From Flavobacterium magnum (GTDB taxonomy: Bacteria > Bacteroidota > Bacteroidia > Flavobacteriales > Flavobacteriaceae), in NCBI RefSeq assembly GCF_003055625.1, contig NZ_CP028811.1, positions 186,001 to 250,000 of the forward strand: DNA of 64,000 nucleotides, read 5' to 3'. Of the stretch, positions 19,250-27,984 are shown piece after piece. The notes below the pieces were generated by a model. It did no database searches. It saw nothing but the letters and a program-made list of their open reading frames with translations, and was not told the DNA's origin. A program made the position numbers and the translations under genes. The stretch's first letter is position 1. Each line of letters opens with the position of its first letter.

Positions 19250-19864
19250 ATGCTTCTGGGGAATTTTTCAGAGTTTTTATTGGAGTCAGGGACCGATGAA
19301 GCCGGTCGTGGCTGCCTTGCGGGCCCTGTGACCGCAGCTGCCGTGCTATTGCCAACAGGTTTCAGGCACGAATTGCTGAATGATTCCAAACAGCTTACCG
19401 AGAAACAGCGGCAATATCTTCGGCCGATTATCGAGGAACATGCGATCAGTTTCGCCGTGACCCATCTGGACCCATTGACGATTGACGAAATCAACATCCT
19501 CAACGCCTCGATTAAGGCCATGCAGGATTCGGTTTTAAAACTCAATCCGTTACCTTTATATATTATAGTAGATGGGAATCGGTTCAAACCCCTCAGCAAC
19601 ATCCCCCACAGCTGCATTGTTAAAGGCGACTCAAAGTACCTGAGCATCGCAGCGGCATCGGTGCTCGCAAAAACTTACCGCGACGAGTATATGGAAACCT
19701 TGCACCAGGAATTTCCCATGTACAATTGGAAACAAAATAAGGGCTATCCCACAGCCGAACACCGGCAGGCGATTGCTGCTTTTGGGCCGACAAAGCACCA
19801 CAGGATGAGTTTCAGGCTATTGCCCGAAGAACAATTGGAATTCAACCTTGATCTTGAATTGTAA
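19250..19864 (+). CDS. rnhB: Ribonuclease HII
   Basis: The 204 residues match the normal RNase HII length. The N-terminal [22 protein letters not shown] carries the catalytic Asp and Glu, [10 protein letters not shown] follows, and further metal ligands lie in IIVDGNRF and [14 protein letters not shown]. The enzyme cuts the RNA strand of RNA-DNA hybrids and starts removal of single ribonucleotides from DNA. It is monocistronic and converges with lipB with a 1-bp gap. Confidence 0.95.
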   Translation: MLLGNFSEFLLESGTDEAGRGCLAGPVTAAAVLLPTGFRHELLNDSKQLTEKQRQYLRPIIEEHAISFAVTHLDPLTIDEINILNASIKAMQDSVLKLNPLPLYIIVDGNRFKPLSNIPHSCIVKGDSKYLSIAAASVLAKTYRDEYMETLHQEFPMYNWKQNKGYPTAEHRQAIAAFGPTKHHRMSFRLLPEEQLEFNLDLEL

Positions 19865-19865
19865 G

Positions 19866-20573
19866 TTATCGGGTATAGGATGCCTCAAACAGCGCGGCAA
19901 AATGTCTCAGGATTTTTTCCTTCACCCCCTGCTCGTCCACACTGTCAACACCCAGCTCTACATGAAGTGAGGTCACGGCTTTACCGCGGATCCCGCACGG
20001 TATGATATTGTCGAAATAACCGAGGTCGGCGTTCACATTCAGGGCAAATCCGTGCATGGTCACCCAGCGGGACGCCCGTACGCCCATGGCGCATATTTTC
20101 CTGGCAAATGGTGTTCCGACGCCCAGCCAAACACCTGTTTCACCTTCACTCCTGCTGCAGTGAAGTCCGTAGTCAGCGAGTGTAAGTATGACAGCTTCCT
20201 CCAGAAAGCGTAAATATTTATGGATGTCCATGAAGAAATTTTCCAGGTCCAGGATAGGATAGCCCACAATCTGCCCGGGACCGTGGTAAGTGATGTCACC
20301 GCCACGGTTGATGCGATAAAAAGTTGCTCCCTTGGCCTCCAATTGTGACTCGTTGAGCAACAAATTGCCCAGGTCGCCGCTTTTTCCTAATGTATACACA
20401 TGCGGATGCTCTACGAACAAGAAGTGATTTGGTGTTTCAAGGCTGAGATCCTCCCTGCGGTTCCTGATTTTTAAATCAACAATCTCTCCAAAGAGCCGTT
20501 CCTGATAGTCCCAGGCCTCCTTATAATCGACTAGTCCAAGATCTTCGACACGTACGGCTTTATTTTGTGGCAT
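19866..20573 (-). CDS. lipB: Octanoyl-[acyl-carrier-protein]:protein N-octanoyltransferase (LipB)
   Basis: The protein has 235 residues. It contains the LipB signature RGGDITYHGPGQIVGYPILDL (90-110), the acyl-site Cys193 in IIPCGIRGK and the catalytic Lys159 in RKICAMGVRASRWVTMHG. LipB transfers octanoate from ACP to lipoyl domains, such as the E2 protein encoded at 34483-35775. The ATG overlaps the upstream lipoprotein stop codon by one base, suggesting coupling. Confidence 0.95.
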   Translation of the reverse strand: MPQNKAVRVEDLGLVDYKEAWDYQERLFGEIVDLKIRNRREDLSLETPNHFLFVEHPHVYTLGKSGDLGNLLLNESQLEAKGATFYRINRGGDITYHGPGQIVGYPILDLENFFMDIHKYLRFLEEAVILTLADYGLHCSRSEGETGVWLGVGTPFARKICAMGVRASRWVTMHGFALNVNADLGYFDNIIPCGIRGKAVTSLHVELGVDSVDEQGVKEKILRHFAALFEASYTR

Positions 20574-21325
20574 TATTCAAATTCAACGTCAAAATTAAGC
20601 TTTTCCGGAGCCTTCATGTAATCCGTGAATGGATATTCAACAGTCACAGTCTTCTTGTCTGAACTTATCGAAGCAGCCGAATTGCTGACTTTTTTTATTT
20701 TTTTCGGAAAGTGGTACTTTACCGTGTAGGTAGATGACTCATAAATCATGCTGAAAGCTTCATTGAGCGAATCATTAGCCACTTCCGTAGTCTCTTTCTT
20801 CAGCAAGGTAGCCTTCCTGGAAAACTTTTTCCCATCGTAAGCATACTTCAGCGTCGAGTTGTTGTTGCCGATACCACCCATCTGGGCCAACGGATTGGTT
20901 TCTCCCATCCCTTTGCCTAATGAAGTTACCCCCGTCATTGCCGACATGGCGTCTTCCAGCGCGGCGACGCTTTTAAAATCTGTCGCTATGGTAAACATCA
21001 TTTGCTGTTCGGCCGCATTCATCTTCATCGCCATGGTGTAATTTTCCAGTTTACGCAAACGCTCCTGCTCGGCTACGGGCAGTTTGGCAATGCTGTCTTT
21101 TTTCGCAGCAAAAACATCCTTAAAACTGAAAGTGGAGTCGATGACCTTCCCGGCCTGGGGATCATTCTGCATTTCCTTTCCGGCCATCGCCATCAATTGC
21201 GAGCCGTCCATCTGTATCGAGAACTTGCCCCCGCCGTCATTATTTACGTAAATCTCTTCGGTGAAATTGCAGCTTGTCAGCGCGAAGCCAACCAGCAAGC
21301 CCATTAGCAGTCTTGTAATTTTCAT
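20573..21325 (-). CDS. Lipoprotein of unknown function upstream of lipB
   Basis: The protein has 250 residues with a signal peptide and lipobox FALTSC (Cys19). The mature start FTEEIYVNNDGGGKFSIQMDGSQLMAMAG recalls a group of uncharacterised Bacteroidota lipoproteins. The middle is rich in Met and Lys and partly helical, and the C-terminus is beta-rich. No catalytic motif was found. A consensus -7 box TATATTTG (minus strand, 21365-21372) lies about 40 nt upstream. It is translationally coupled to lipB, but nothing shows a functional link. Confidence 0.75.
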   Translation of the reverse strand: MKITRLLMGLLVGFALTSCNFTEEIYVNNDGGGKFSIQMDGSQLMAMAGKEMQNDPQAGKVIDSTFSFKDVFAAKKDSIAKLPVAEQERLRKLENYTMAMKMNAAEQQMMFTIATDFKSVAALEDAMSAMTGVTSLGKGMGETNPLAQMGGIGNNNSTLKYAYDGKKFSRKATLLKKETTEVANDSLNEAFSMIYESSTYTVKYHFPKKIKKVSNSAASISSDKKTVTVEYPFTDYMKAPEKLNFDVEFE

Positions 21326-21431
21326 ATTTAAGGTGTTTTTGGTTTATGTCGGTTTAATCTGTGCCAAATATAATCAATAATATTATTATTCGGCACACTG
21401 CGCGCCCTAAGCCCTCGCCCATCGCCCACTG

Positions 21432-21462
21432 TTTGTAACATCTCAATTATTAGTTATCTTTG
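21432..21462 (+). promoter_or_regulatory. lysS promoter
   Basis: TTTG (21432-21435), a 19-bp spacer and TATCTTTG (21455-21462) are a textbook Bacteroidota promoter. It lies 20 nt before the lysS ATG. Confidence 0.75.
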
Positions 21463-21482
21463 CGGTCTTAAAATGAAAAACC

Positions 21483-23192
21483 ATGGCATTATCCGAACAG
21501 GAAGTCCTTCGCAGGGAAGCGCTTCAGGAATTGCGCGACCTGGGCATCGAGCCTTATCCCGCAAATGAATTTACCACGACTGCGTACTCATCGCAAATCC
21601 TCAACAACTTTGAACACTACGAAGGGAAAGAGGTCGTTTTGGCCGGAAGGCTGATGGGAAAGCGAAAGATGGGTAAGGCTTCCTTTGCAGAGCTAAAGGA
21701 TTCGGAAGGCCGCATACAACTTTATGTATCGCGCGACGACATTTCCACGGATGCCGAGAATACGATGTATACCACGGTGTTCCTTCGCTTGCTGGATATC
21801 GGCGACTTCATCGGTATTGAAGGAAAGGTATTCAGGACACAGGTAGGCGAAATTTCGGTTCATGTTACCAAACTGACCGTGCTCGCAAAAGCCCTGAAGC
21901 CGCTTCCGGTGGTAAAAACTGACGCCGACGGTGTGGTACACGACGCTTTCGCAGATGCTGAACAAAGGTACCGCCGGCGTTATGTGGACCTCACCGTAAA
22001 TGACCATGTGAAAGAGACGTTCATCAAGCGAACAAAACTGTTCAACGCCATGCGTGAGTTCTTCAATGCCAAAGGGTATCTCGAAGTGGAAACGCCGGTC
22101 CTCCAACCGATTCCGGGCGGTGCCGCCGCACGACCGTTCATGACGCACCACAATGCACTGGACGTGCCGCTGTACATGAGGATTGCCAATGAATTGTACC
22201 TGAAAAGACTTATCGTCGGCGGATTTGAAGGCGTATACGAGTTTTCAAAAAATTTCCGCAATGAAGGAATGGACCGTACGCACAACCCCGAGTTCACCGC
22301 TATGGAAATTTACGTCGCCTATAAGGATTACAACTGGATGATGGCCTTTACCGAAAAACTGCTTGAACATTGCGCGATGGCTGTTAACGGTACGACAGAA
22401 GCTACTTTCGGGGAACATAAGGTGAACTTCAGGGCGCCCTACCCGCGCGTTACTATGACCGATGCGATAAAACAGTACACCGGTTTCGATATTTCTGGGA
22501 AAAGTGAAGCGGAATTGTTCGAAGCCGCGAGGAGCATGGGCATAGAGGTGGATGCGACGATGGGCAAAGGAAAACTGATTGATGAAATCTTCGGGGCCAA
22601 ATGCGAAGGGAACTTCATCCAGCCTACTTTTATCACCGATTATCCAAAAGAGATGAGCCCGCTTTGCAAGCAGCACCGCGACAATCCTGAGTTAACAGAG
22701 CGTTTTGAGCTGATGGTCTGCGGCAAGGAAGTCGCCAACGCCTATTCGGAACTTAATGACCCTATTGACCAGAAAGAACGTTTTGAACACCAACTCCAGC
22801 TGGCTGAAAAAGGCGATGATGAAGCAACACAGTTTATCGATTACGATTTCCTGCGCGCGTTGGAGTACGGCATGCCGCCAACATCAGGTCTCGGTATCGG
22901 TATGGACCGCCTGATCATGTTCCTGACCAATAACGCCTCGATACAGGAGGTTTTATTCTTCCCGCAGATGCGCCCTGAAAAGAAACAAATACAGGTCGAG
23001 CTTTCCGATGAAGAAAAATTGATAGTATCCCTATTGCAGGCGAACGAGGGCAAAATGGATCTCGCTAGCCTAAAAATTAAAACCGAACTCAGCGGAAAGA
23101 AATGGGACGCGGCCACTAAGGCCCTGTCTAAACACGGCATGATCCGGGTTGCCGTCGAAGGCGACTTCAAAACAATGGAACTCGTCAGTTAA
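21483..23192 (+). CDS. lysS: Lysyl-tRNA synthetase, class II
   Basis: The protein has 569 residues. An N-terminal OB anticodon-binding domain (about 50-150) is followed by a class II catalytic core with motif 2 (FRNEGMDRTHNPEFTAMEIY) and motif 3 (GLGIGMDRLIMFLTN). It charges tRNA-Lys. Compared with the about 505-residue E. coli enzyme there is an extra C-terminal segment of about 65 residues (after PQMRPEK) rich in Lys and Glu that looks like a small winged-helix-like domain. A promoter and a terminator flank the gene, so it is monocistronic. Confidence 0.97.
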   Translation: MALSEQEVLRREALQELRDLGIEPYPANEFTTTAYSSQILNNFEHYEGKEVVLAGRLMGKRKMGKASFAELKDSEGRIQLYVSRDDISTDAENTMYTTVFLRLLDIGDFIGIEGKVFRTQVGEISVHVTKLTVLAKALKPLPVVKTDADGVVHDAFADAEQRYRRRYVDLTVNDHVKETFIKRTKLFNAMREFFNAKGYLEVETPVLQPIPGGAAARPFMTHHNALDVPLYMRIANELYLKRLIVGGFEGVYEFSKNFRNEGMDRTHNPEFTAMEIYVAYKDYNWMMAFTEKLLEHCAMAVNGTTEATFGEHKVNFRAPYPRVTMTDAIKQYTGFDISGKSEAELFEAARSMGIEVDATMGKGKLIDEIFGAKCEGNFIQPTFITDYPKEMSPLCKQHRDNPELTERFELMVCGKEVANAYSELNDPIDQKERFEHQLQLAEKGDDEATQFIDYDFLRALEYGMPPTSGLGIGMDRLIMFLTNNASIQEVLFFPQMRPEKKQIQVELSDEEKLIVSLLQANEGKMDLASLKIKTELSGKKWDAATKALSKHGMIRVAVEGDFKTMELVS

Positions 23193-23212
23193 AGATTGTT
23201 ATCCCCAATAAG

Positions 23213-23244
23213 AAATCCGTTCAATGAACGGATTTCCCGTTTTT
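23213..23244 (+). terminator. lysS terminator
   Basis: AAATCCGTTCA and TGAACGGATTT are perfect 11-base complements around a single base, followed by CCCGTTTTT. It starts 21 bp after the lysS stop. Confidence 0.8.
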
Positions 23245-23354
23245 GAAGACATCCGGTTGCATACGCGATTTCGTTAAATCTACCTTAAATTGACTCATCC
23301 GTTAAACCAATAGGGAACCCGGACGTCCTACGGGCCAACTTAAATTCTTAAACA

Positions 23355-23810
23355 ATGAAAAAAATGATTGCATTGGCAATGCTGGTATCAGGAATGGTAT
23401 CGTTTGCCCAGGAAAAACCAAACGCCCTTAAAGACGACAGGCAAAAGATGGAACAGTTCACCCCTGCACAACAGAATGAGCTCCGTGTAAAGGAACTGAC
23501 TTTAAAACTCGACCTCAATGCTTCTCAGCAAAAGGAAATGGCAAAAGTCGTGGCAGATTTACAAGCGAGAAAAGAAGCCGCGAAAACGGAGCTTAAAAAG
23601 ATGAAAGACTCGGGTAAAAGGCCTACTGCAGATGAGCGTTTTGCGATGCGCAGCAAGATGTTGGACGAGCAGATCGCGATGAAAGAAAGGGTCAGGAAAA
23701 TTCTCACCGACGAACAAATGGAAAAATGGGAAAAAATGACGGACAGCAAAAAGCGCCATATCAAGAAGGCTGTTGGCGAGCACCGCGGGAAAAAGCAAAG
23801 GCGTGATTAA
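23355..23810 (+). CDS. Spy/CpxP-like small periplasmic protein
   Basis: The protein has 151 residues: a signal peptide (MKKMIALAMLVSGMVSFAQ) then a highly charged, almost entirely helical body. FTPAQQNELRVKELTLKLDLNASQQKEM and ILTDEQMEKWEKM resemble the LTxxQ motifs of Spy/CpxP envelope-stress chaperones. The C-terminal tail is very basic (KKRHIKKAVGEHRGKKQRRD). The 110 bp upstream contain GGGAAC, a possible ECF-sigma -35, but no firm promoter. Chaperone function is by resemblance only. Confidence 0.75.
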   Translation: MKKMIALAMLVSGMVSFAQEKPNALKDDRQKMEQFTPAQQNELRVKELTLKLDLNASQQKEMAKVVADLQARKEAAKTELKKMKDSGKRPTADERFAMRSKMLDEQIAMKERVRKILTDEQMEKWEKMTDSKKRHIKKAVGEHRGKKQRRD

Positions 23811-23882
23811 GAATAAAATAAATTATATTGGTATTTAAAAAATAATTAGATTTGGCATACTTAATTTTTTAATCACCACACT

Positions 23883-24257
23883 ATGAAAAATCTGATTATA
23901 GCTTTATCCCTGTTTTTTGCGGTTGGCGCGAGTGCCCAGGCTAAAAAGCCGTTAACGTCTGCAAAGGTTCCTTCTAAAGCTACGGTTGCCGCAGCCCCGA
24001 CGATGACCAATTTGGAAAAAGCGAAGAAAAACACAGCAGAACTCAACGCCTTTACTCCATTATCGATGGAAAGACAGGCAGTATTCACTGAACTTTTTAC
24101 TACAAAATATAAGATGATGGCGGATGCCGGTGACTCGGCTGACAGAAAGCAGATTGTTTCTCAGATCATAGCCCGTAAACTCGAGGCCTCGCTTGATGGT
24201 GAAACTTTCGAAAAGGTAAAAAGCAACGAGGCATTATTTAAGAGCCTTACAAATTAA
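23883..24257 (+). CDS. Small secreted helical protein
   Basis: The protein has 124 residues with a signal peptide (MKNLIIALSLFFAVGASAQ), a low-complexity Ala/Lys/Pro linker (about 20-45) and a helical domain (LEKAKKNTAELNAFTPLSMERQAVF, KQIVSQIIARKLEASLDGETFEKV). The last part weakly echoes the LTxxQ pattern of the upstream Spy-like protein, so the two may be distant paralogues. A -7 box TAGATTTG (23847-23854) lies 28 nt upstream, so it has its own promoter. The function is unknown. Confidence 0.7.
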   Translation: MKNLIIALSLFFAVGASAQAKKPLTSAKVPSKATVAAAPTMTNLEKAKKNTAELNAFTPLSMERQAVFTELFTTKYKMMADAGDSADRKQIVSQIIARKLEASLDGETFEKVKSNEALFKSLTN

Positions 24258-24273
24258 TTCCAGCTTTTTAAAT

Positions 24274-24305
24274 AAAAAAAAACGTCCCGATTGGGACGTT
24301 TTTTT
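24274..24305. terminator. Bidirectional terminator between the small secreted protein gene and hemL
   Basis: AACGTCCC-GATT-GGGACGTT is a perfect 8-bp stem flanked by an A run on the left and a T run on the right, so it can end transcripts from both convergent genes. Confidence 0.9.
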
Positions 24306-25593
24306 ATATCAGGCTTTTCGCAACTTTATCAATCGCCGCAATCGTAAAATCAAGGTCATCATACGTGAGCGCGTCACTGATGAACCAGGTTTCATAAGCA
24401 GATGGCGCAATGTAAACGCCTGCCTCAACCAGTCCGTGAAAGAATTTCCTGAAGCGTTCATTGTCACCATTTCCGGCTGATTTAAAATCGGTTACCGGGC
24501 GGTGGTCAAAATGTACTGATATCATTGATCCTACCCGGTTTATGGTATGCGCAATAGCGTGGGCTGTCAATACCTCACGGATTCCTTTCTCAAGATACGC
24601 GGTCTTTTCCTCAAGCCTGTTGAAAATGTTCCCGTCGGCATTGAGTTGACGGAGCATCGCCAGACCGGCGGCCATCGCCAACGGATTCCCGGACAAAGTC
24701 CCTGCCTGATACACCGGGCCTAAAGGCGCAAGATAATTCATGATTTCGGCACGTGCCGCGAAGGCACCTACCGGTAGCCCGCCCCCAATCACTTTCCCAA
24801 AAGCAACAATATCCGCCTGGATGCTGAACAATTCCTGGGCACCGCCCTTTGCAAGGCGAAAACCCGTCATCACTTCATCAAAGATCAGCAGGATCCCGTC
24901 TGCATCGCACAGCGCGCGAAGCCCTTCCAAAAAGCCTTCCGCGGGCGCGATACAGCCCATATTGCCTGCCACCGGCTCTATAATGATGGCGGCTATTTCC
25001 TTCGGATTGGCATCAATGAGGCGCCTCACATTGTCAAGGTCATTGTATGTGGCCAAAAGCGTGTCTTTCGCAGTGCCGGCAGTGACACCCGGACTGTTTG
25101 GCGTACCGAAAGTGATTGCGCCGCTTCCTGCCTGTATCAGGAATGAGTCTGAATGGCCGTGGTAACAGCCCGCAAACTTGATGATTTTGTCCCTTTTTGT
25201 GAAACCGCGCGCCAGGCGCACAGCGCTCATACAGGCTTCGGTACCCGAGTTTACGAAGCGGATCTTGTCAATACCCGGCACCATGCTTACGGCCAAAGCA
25301 GCAATCTCTGTCTCGAGCTCGGTGGGCATCCCGAAAGAGGTCCCCAATTTTGCCTTTTCGGTTATGGCTTCTACCACCGGATCATAGGCGTGGCCTAAAA
25401 TCATCGGGCCCCACGAGTTAATATAATCGATAAGTCGGTTGCCGTCTTCATCATATAAATACGCCCCTTTGGCACTTTTTACAAATATTGGCGTACCTCC
25501 AACCGCGCGGAAGGCACGCACCGGAGAATTTACGCCACCTGGAATGACTTTTTCCGCTTCGGCGAAAAGCCGGCTGCTTCTTTGGTATAACAT
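24304..25593 (-). CDS. hemL: Glutamate-1-semialdehyde 2,1-aminomutase
   Basis: The protein has 429 residues. The N-terminus [22 protein letters not shown] is diagnostic of HemL. The PLP-binding Lys is in [15 protein letters not shown] (near residue 270), preceded by [12 protein letters not shown] with the cofactor Asp. The enzyme converts glutamate-1-semialdehyde to 5-aminolevulinate for heme. It is the last gene of a three-gene minus-strand run (PLP enzyme, glucosaminidase, hemL), 15 bp after its neighbour. Confidence 0.96.
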   Translation of the reverse strand: MLYQRSSRLFAEAEKVIPGGVNSPVRAFRAVGGTPIFVKSAKGAYLYDEDGNRLIDYINSWGPMILGHAYDPVVEAITEKAKLGTSFGMPTELETEIAALAVSMVPGIDKIRFVNSGTEACMSAVRLARGFTKRDKIIKFAGCYHGHSDSFLIQAGSGAITFGTPNSPGVTAGTAKDTLLATYNDLDNVRRLIDANPKEIAAIIIEPVAGNMGCIAPAEGFLEGLRALCDADGILLIFDEVMTGFRLAKGGAQELFSIQADIVAFGKVIGGGLPVGAFAARAEIMNYLAPLGPVYQAGTLSGNPLAMAAGLAMLRQLNADGNIFNRLEEKTAYLEKGIREVLTAHAIAHTINRVGSMISVHFDHRPVTDFKSAGNGDNERFRKFFHGLVEAGVYIAPSAYETWFISDALTYDDLDFTIAAIDKVAKSLI

Positions 25594-25608
25594 TTTGTTT
25601 TGGATTAG

Positions 25609-26505
25609 CTATTGTACCACCAAACGCTGGCCGATGGACAGCGCGTTGTCGGTTAGGTTATTTTTTTGCTTCAACTGGTCGACCGTAAGGCTGAATTTTT
25701 TCGATATCGAATACAGTGTATCGCCTTTCTGGACTTCGTACGTCCCTGCAACGGCGGCGGAAGTCCCTGCATTTGAAACCTTCACGGGCTGCCCTTCAAA
25801 GGGCACAAACTCAGTGCCCAATACCTGCGAATCGTATTGGTGAAGGTTGTAACGCTCGATATAGCTGATCAGTTTTTCAGGATATCTCGGGTCAGTAGCG
25901 TAGCCTGCCGCACGCAAGCCACGTGCCCACGCTTCATAATCGCCCTTGGGTAACTTGAAAAGCCCGGAATACCTCGAACGCGTTGTGAGGAATAAGGCAT
26001 GATCACGATAGGATTCGGCGGGATCTTTGTATTTCCTGAAACACTCCTGGTCAGAGTCGTCGTCGTGCCTGACGCTCTCTCCCGTCCAATCCGCGTGGCA
26101 CTTGATACCGAAATGGTTGTTTGCGCTCACCGCGAGGTCGCCTTTTCCGGCGCCGGATTCGAGAATGCCCTGCGCGAGTATGATGCTGGCCGGGATGCCG
26201 TATGATTTCATATTTCCCATTGCGATATCCTTGAACTGATTTACGTAATCATTAACCACTTCTGTATATACTACAGTCTTCGATGTAGACACGATCACTT
26301 CCTGCCCCTGTTGCCCTGAACTGCTGGCTGCCTTGGGTTGTGATGTCGCGGCAACAGGCCTTGAGGGTGTGGGTTTCCTGGGTATCCGCGTGGCCGTCCT
26401 TGTGGTTTTACTCGGCACTTTTTTGGTCGTCCTTACTACGGTCTGGGTCGTATGGCAGGCTGAAAAACCGATGAGGATAAGTAAAAGAAGTGTTTTTTTA
26501 AACAT
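25609..26505 (-). CDS. LysM-bearing N-acetylglucosaminidase (GH73-like) lipoprotein
   Basis: The protein has 298 residues. Lipobox GFSAC (Cys17) is followed by a basic Thr/Pro/Ser-rich linker (about 20-70). A FlgJ-type glucosaminidase domain (about 80-230) contains LAQGILESGAGKGDLA with the catalytic Glu and ANNHFGIKC. A C-terminal LysM peptidoglycan-binding domain follows (about 250-298, YEVQKGDTLYSISKKFSLT). It probably cleaves glycan strands of the cell wall from an outer- or inner-membrane anchor. The start overlaps the upstream PLP-enzyme gene by 8 bp. Confidence 0.92.
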   Translation of the reverse strand: MFKKTLLLLILIGFSACHTTQTVVRTTKKVPSKTTRTATRIPRKPTPSRPVAATSQPKAASSSGQQGQEVIVSTSKTVVYTEVVNDYVNQFKDIAMGNMKSYGIPASIILAQGILESGAGKGDLAVSANNHFGIKCHADWTGESVRHDDDSDQECFRKYKDPAESYRDHALFLTTRSRYSGLFKLPKGDYEAWARGLRAAGYATDPRYPEKLISYIERYNLHQYDSQVLGTEFVPFEGQPVKVSNAGTSAAVAGTYEVQKGDTLYSISKKFSLTVDQLKQKNNLTDNALSIGQRLVVQ

Positions 26506-27403
26506 GCGTATTGATGATTGGTAATTTGTCTTTTTCTAACCTGATGTTCATTCCCTGAATTCCCTGCAAACCGCCTGTATGTATGAGCAATATCTTGGCA
26601 TAATCTGGAAAATAGCCCTTGCTGATCATATCCATAACGCCGAAAACCATCTTTCCCGTATAGACGGGATCAAGCAGGATCCTGTAATCGGCGGAAAAAC
26701 CATTCAGGAACGAAATCAGTTCCGTACTGACTTTTCCGTAGCCTCCGAAATGGTAATCGGGAATCAGTTCCCAGGACATGCTTTGCGCAAAAATACGAAT
26801 TTCATCTTTTAAAAAATCCCCTTTTAACGCCGGAAATCCCAAAACTTTCTGATGCGGCAGCGCACTGTTGATGATCCCTGAAAGGGTTCCGCCGGTTCCG
26901 ACCGCACAACAGATAAAATCGAAAGCGGCATCCGATTCGGTTAAAATTTCTTCGCAGCCTTTCACCGCCAGCGCGTTAGTCCCGCCCTCAGGCAACAGGT
27001 AATAATCCCCGAATTTCTTCGCAAGCCCATCTAAAAAGACAGCATCATTTTTCTGCCGATACTGTGCTCTTGTCACAAAATGCAGTTGCATTCCGCAGGA
27101 AACGGCAAAAGTAAGCGTGGGGTTGTGTTCGATCTTTTCTGATAGTTCTTCGCCGCGAACCACGCCAATCGTTTTTAAACCGGCTTCTTTTCCTGCGTAG
27201 GCCGTCGCAGCAATATGATTTGAAAACGCGCCTCCGAAAGTCAGCAATGCCGCGTTACCCTGCGCCCTGGCCTCAACCAAATTGTATTTCAGCTTCCTGT
27301 ACTTATTTCCGGATACTATCGGGTGGATTGCGTCTTCGCGTTTGATATAAACCGTTACATTTCGCTGGGCGTCAGTAAATAAAAATTGATTTTGGGTTTG
27401 CAT
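26498..27403 (-). CDS. ACC deaminase / D-cysteine desulfhydrase family PLP enzyme
   Basis: The protein has 301 residues of PLP fold-type II. The Schiff-base Lys is in SGNKYRKLKYNL (about residue 32), followed by LLTFGGAFSNHIAATA and the phosphate-binding CCAVGTGGTLSGI. Members deaminate 1-aminocyclopropane-1-carboxylate or desulfhydrate D-cysteine. The residues that separate the two activities cannot be judged here, so no symbol is given. It is the first gene of the run leading to hemL. Confidence 0.88.
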   Translation of the reverse strand: MQTQNQFLFTDAQRNVTVYIKREDAIHPIVSGNKYRKLKYNLVEARAQGNAALLTFGGAFSNHIAATAYAGKEAGLKTIGVVRGEELSEKIEHNPTLTFAVSCGMQLHFVTRAQYRQKNDAVFLDGLAKKFGDYYLLPEGGTNALAVKGCEEILTESDAAFDFICCAVGTGGTLSGIINSALPHQKVLGFPALKGDFLKDEIRIFAQSMSWELIPDYHFGGYGKVSTELISFLNGFSADYRILLDPVYTGKMVFGVMDMISKGYFPDYAKILLIHTGGLQGIQGMNIRLEKDKLPIINTHV

Positions 27404-27406
27404 CGC

Positions 27407-27736
27407 TTACAGGTATTTGATAAAATTCCAAAAATTGCGATGCTGAAGAAAGCCGGGATGGTGTTCGTTCGCGTATGCTTCGGCCTCAAAACTGATTTTT
27501 TTGTACGCTTCCTGATGATTGCGAAAGCGACACAATCTAATCAGATATTCAAATCCATACCATATAAAAAAACCGACTACCAGTAATTCCATTTGCTGCC
27601 TGATGTGGATTCTTTCATGGTTTATCAGGACTTTATTCTGCCTTTGTCCCGAACGCCCAATAATGATAAAAGGAAAAATAGCGATAGACGCATATCCTCT
27701 CGGAATTAAATATTGGGAAGTAACAATAAACATCAA
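27407..27736 (-). CDS. Small membrane protein with an HExxH motif
   Basis: The protein has 109 residues. HERIH (residues 40-44) fits the zinc-metallopeptidase HExxH motif. It is followed by a hydrophobic segment (LLVVGFFIWYGFEYLI, 51-66) and by FEAEAYAN (83-90), whose Glu residues could be a third ligand as in gluzincins. A short hydrophobic stretch precedes the motif (about 17-27). It lies 3 bp upstream of the PLP-enzyme gene on the same strand and is divergent from the DUF5522 gene. I recognise it as a conserved Flavobacterial hypothetical; peptidase activity is unproven. Confidence 0.7.
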   Translation of the reverse strand: MMFIVTSQYLIPRGYASIAIFPFIIIGRSGQRQNKVLINHERIHIRQQMELLVVGFFIWYGFEYLIRLCRFRNHQEAYKKISFEAEAYANEHHPGFLQHRNFWNFIKYL

Positions 27737-27747
27737 TGATAAGTTTA

Positions 27748-27755
27748 TAAATTTG
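27748..27755 (+). promoter_or_regulatory. -7 element before the DUF5522 gene
   Basis: TAAATTTG fits TAnnTTTG and ends 6 nt before the ATG at 27762, so the transcript would be nearly leaderless. Confidence 0.6.
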
Positions 27756-27758
27756 TAG

Positions 27759-27947
<189 letters not shown>

Positions 27948-27984
27948 AACAGCGCATTCATACTTTAAAACTTTACATCAGCAT

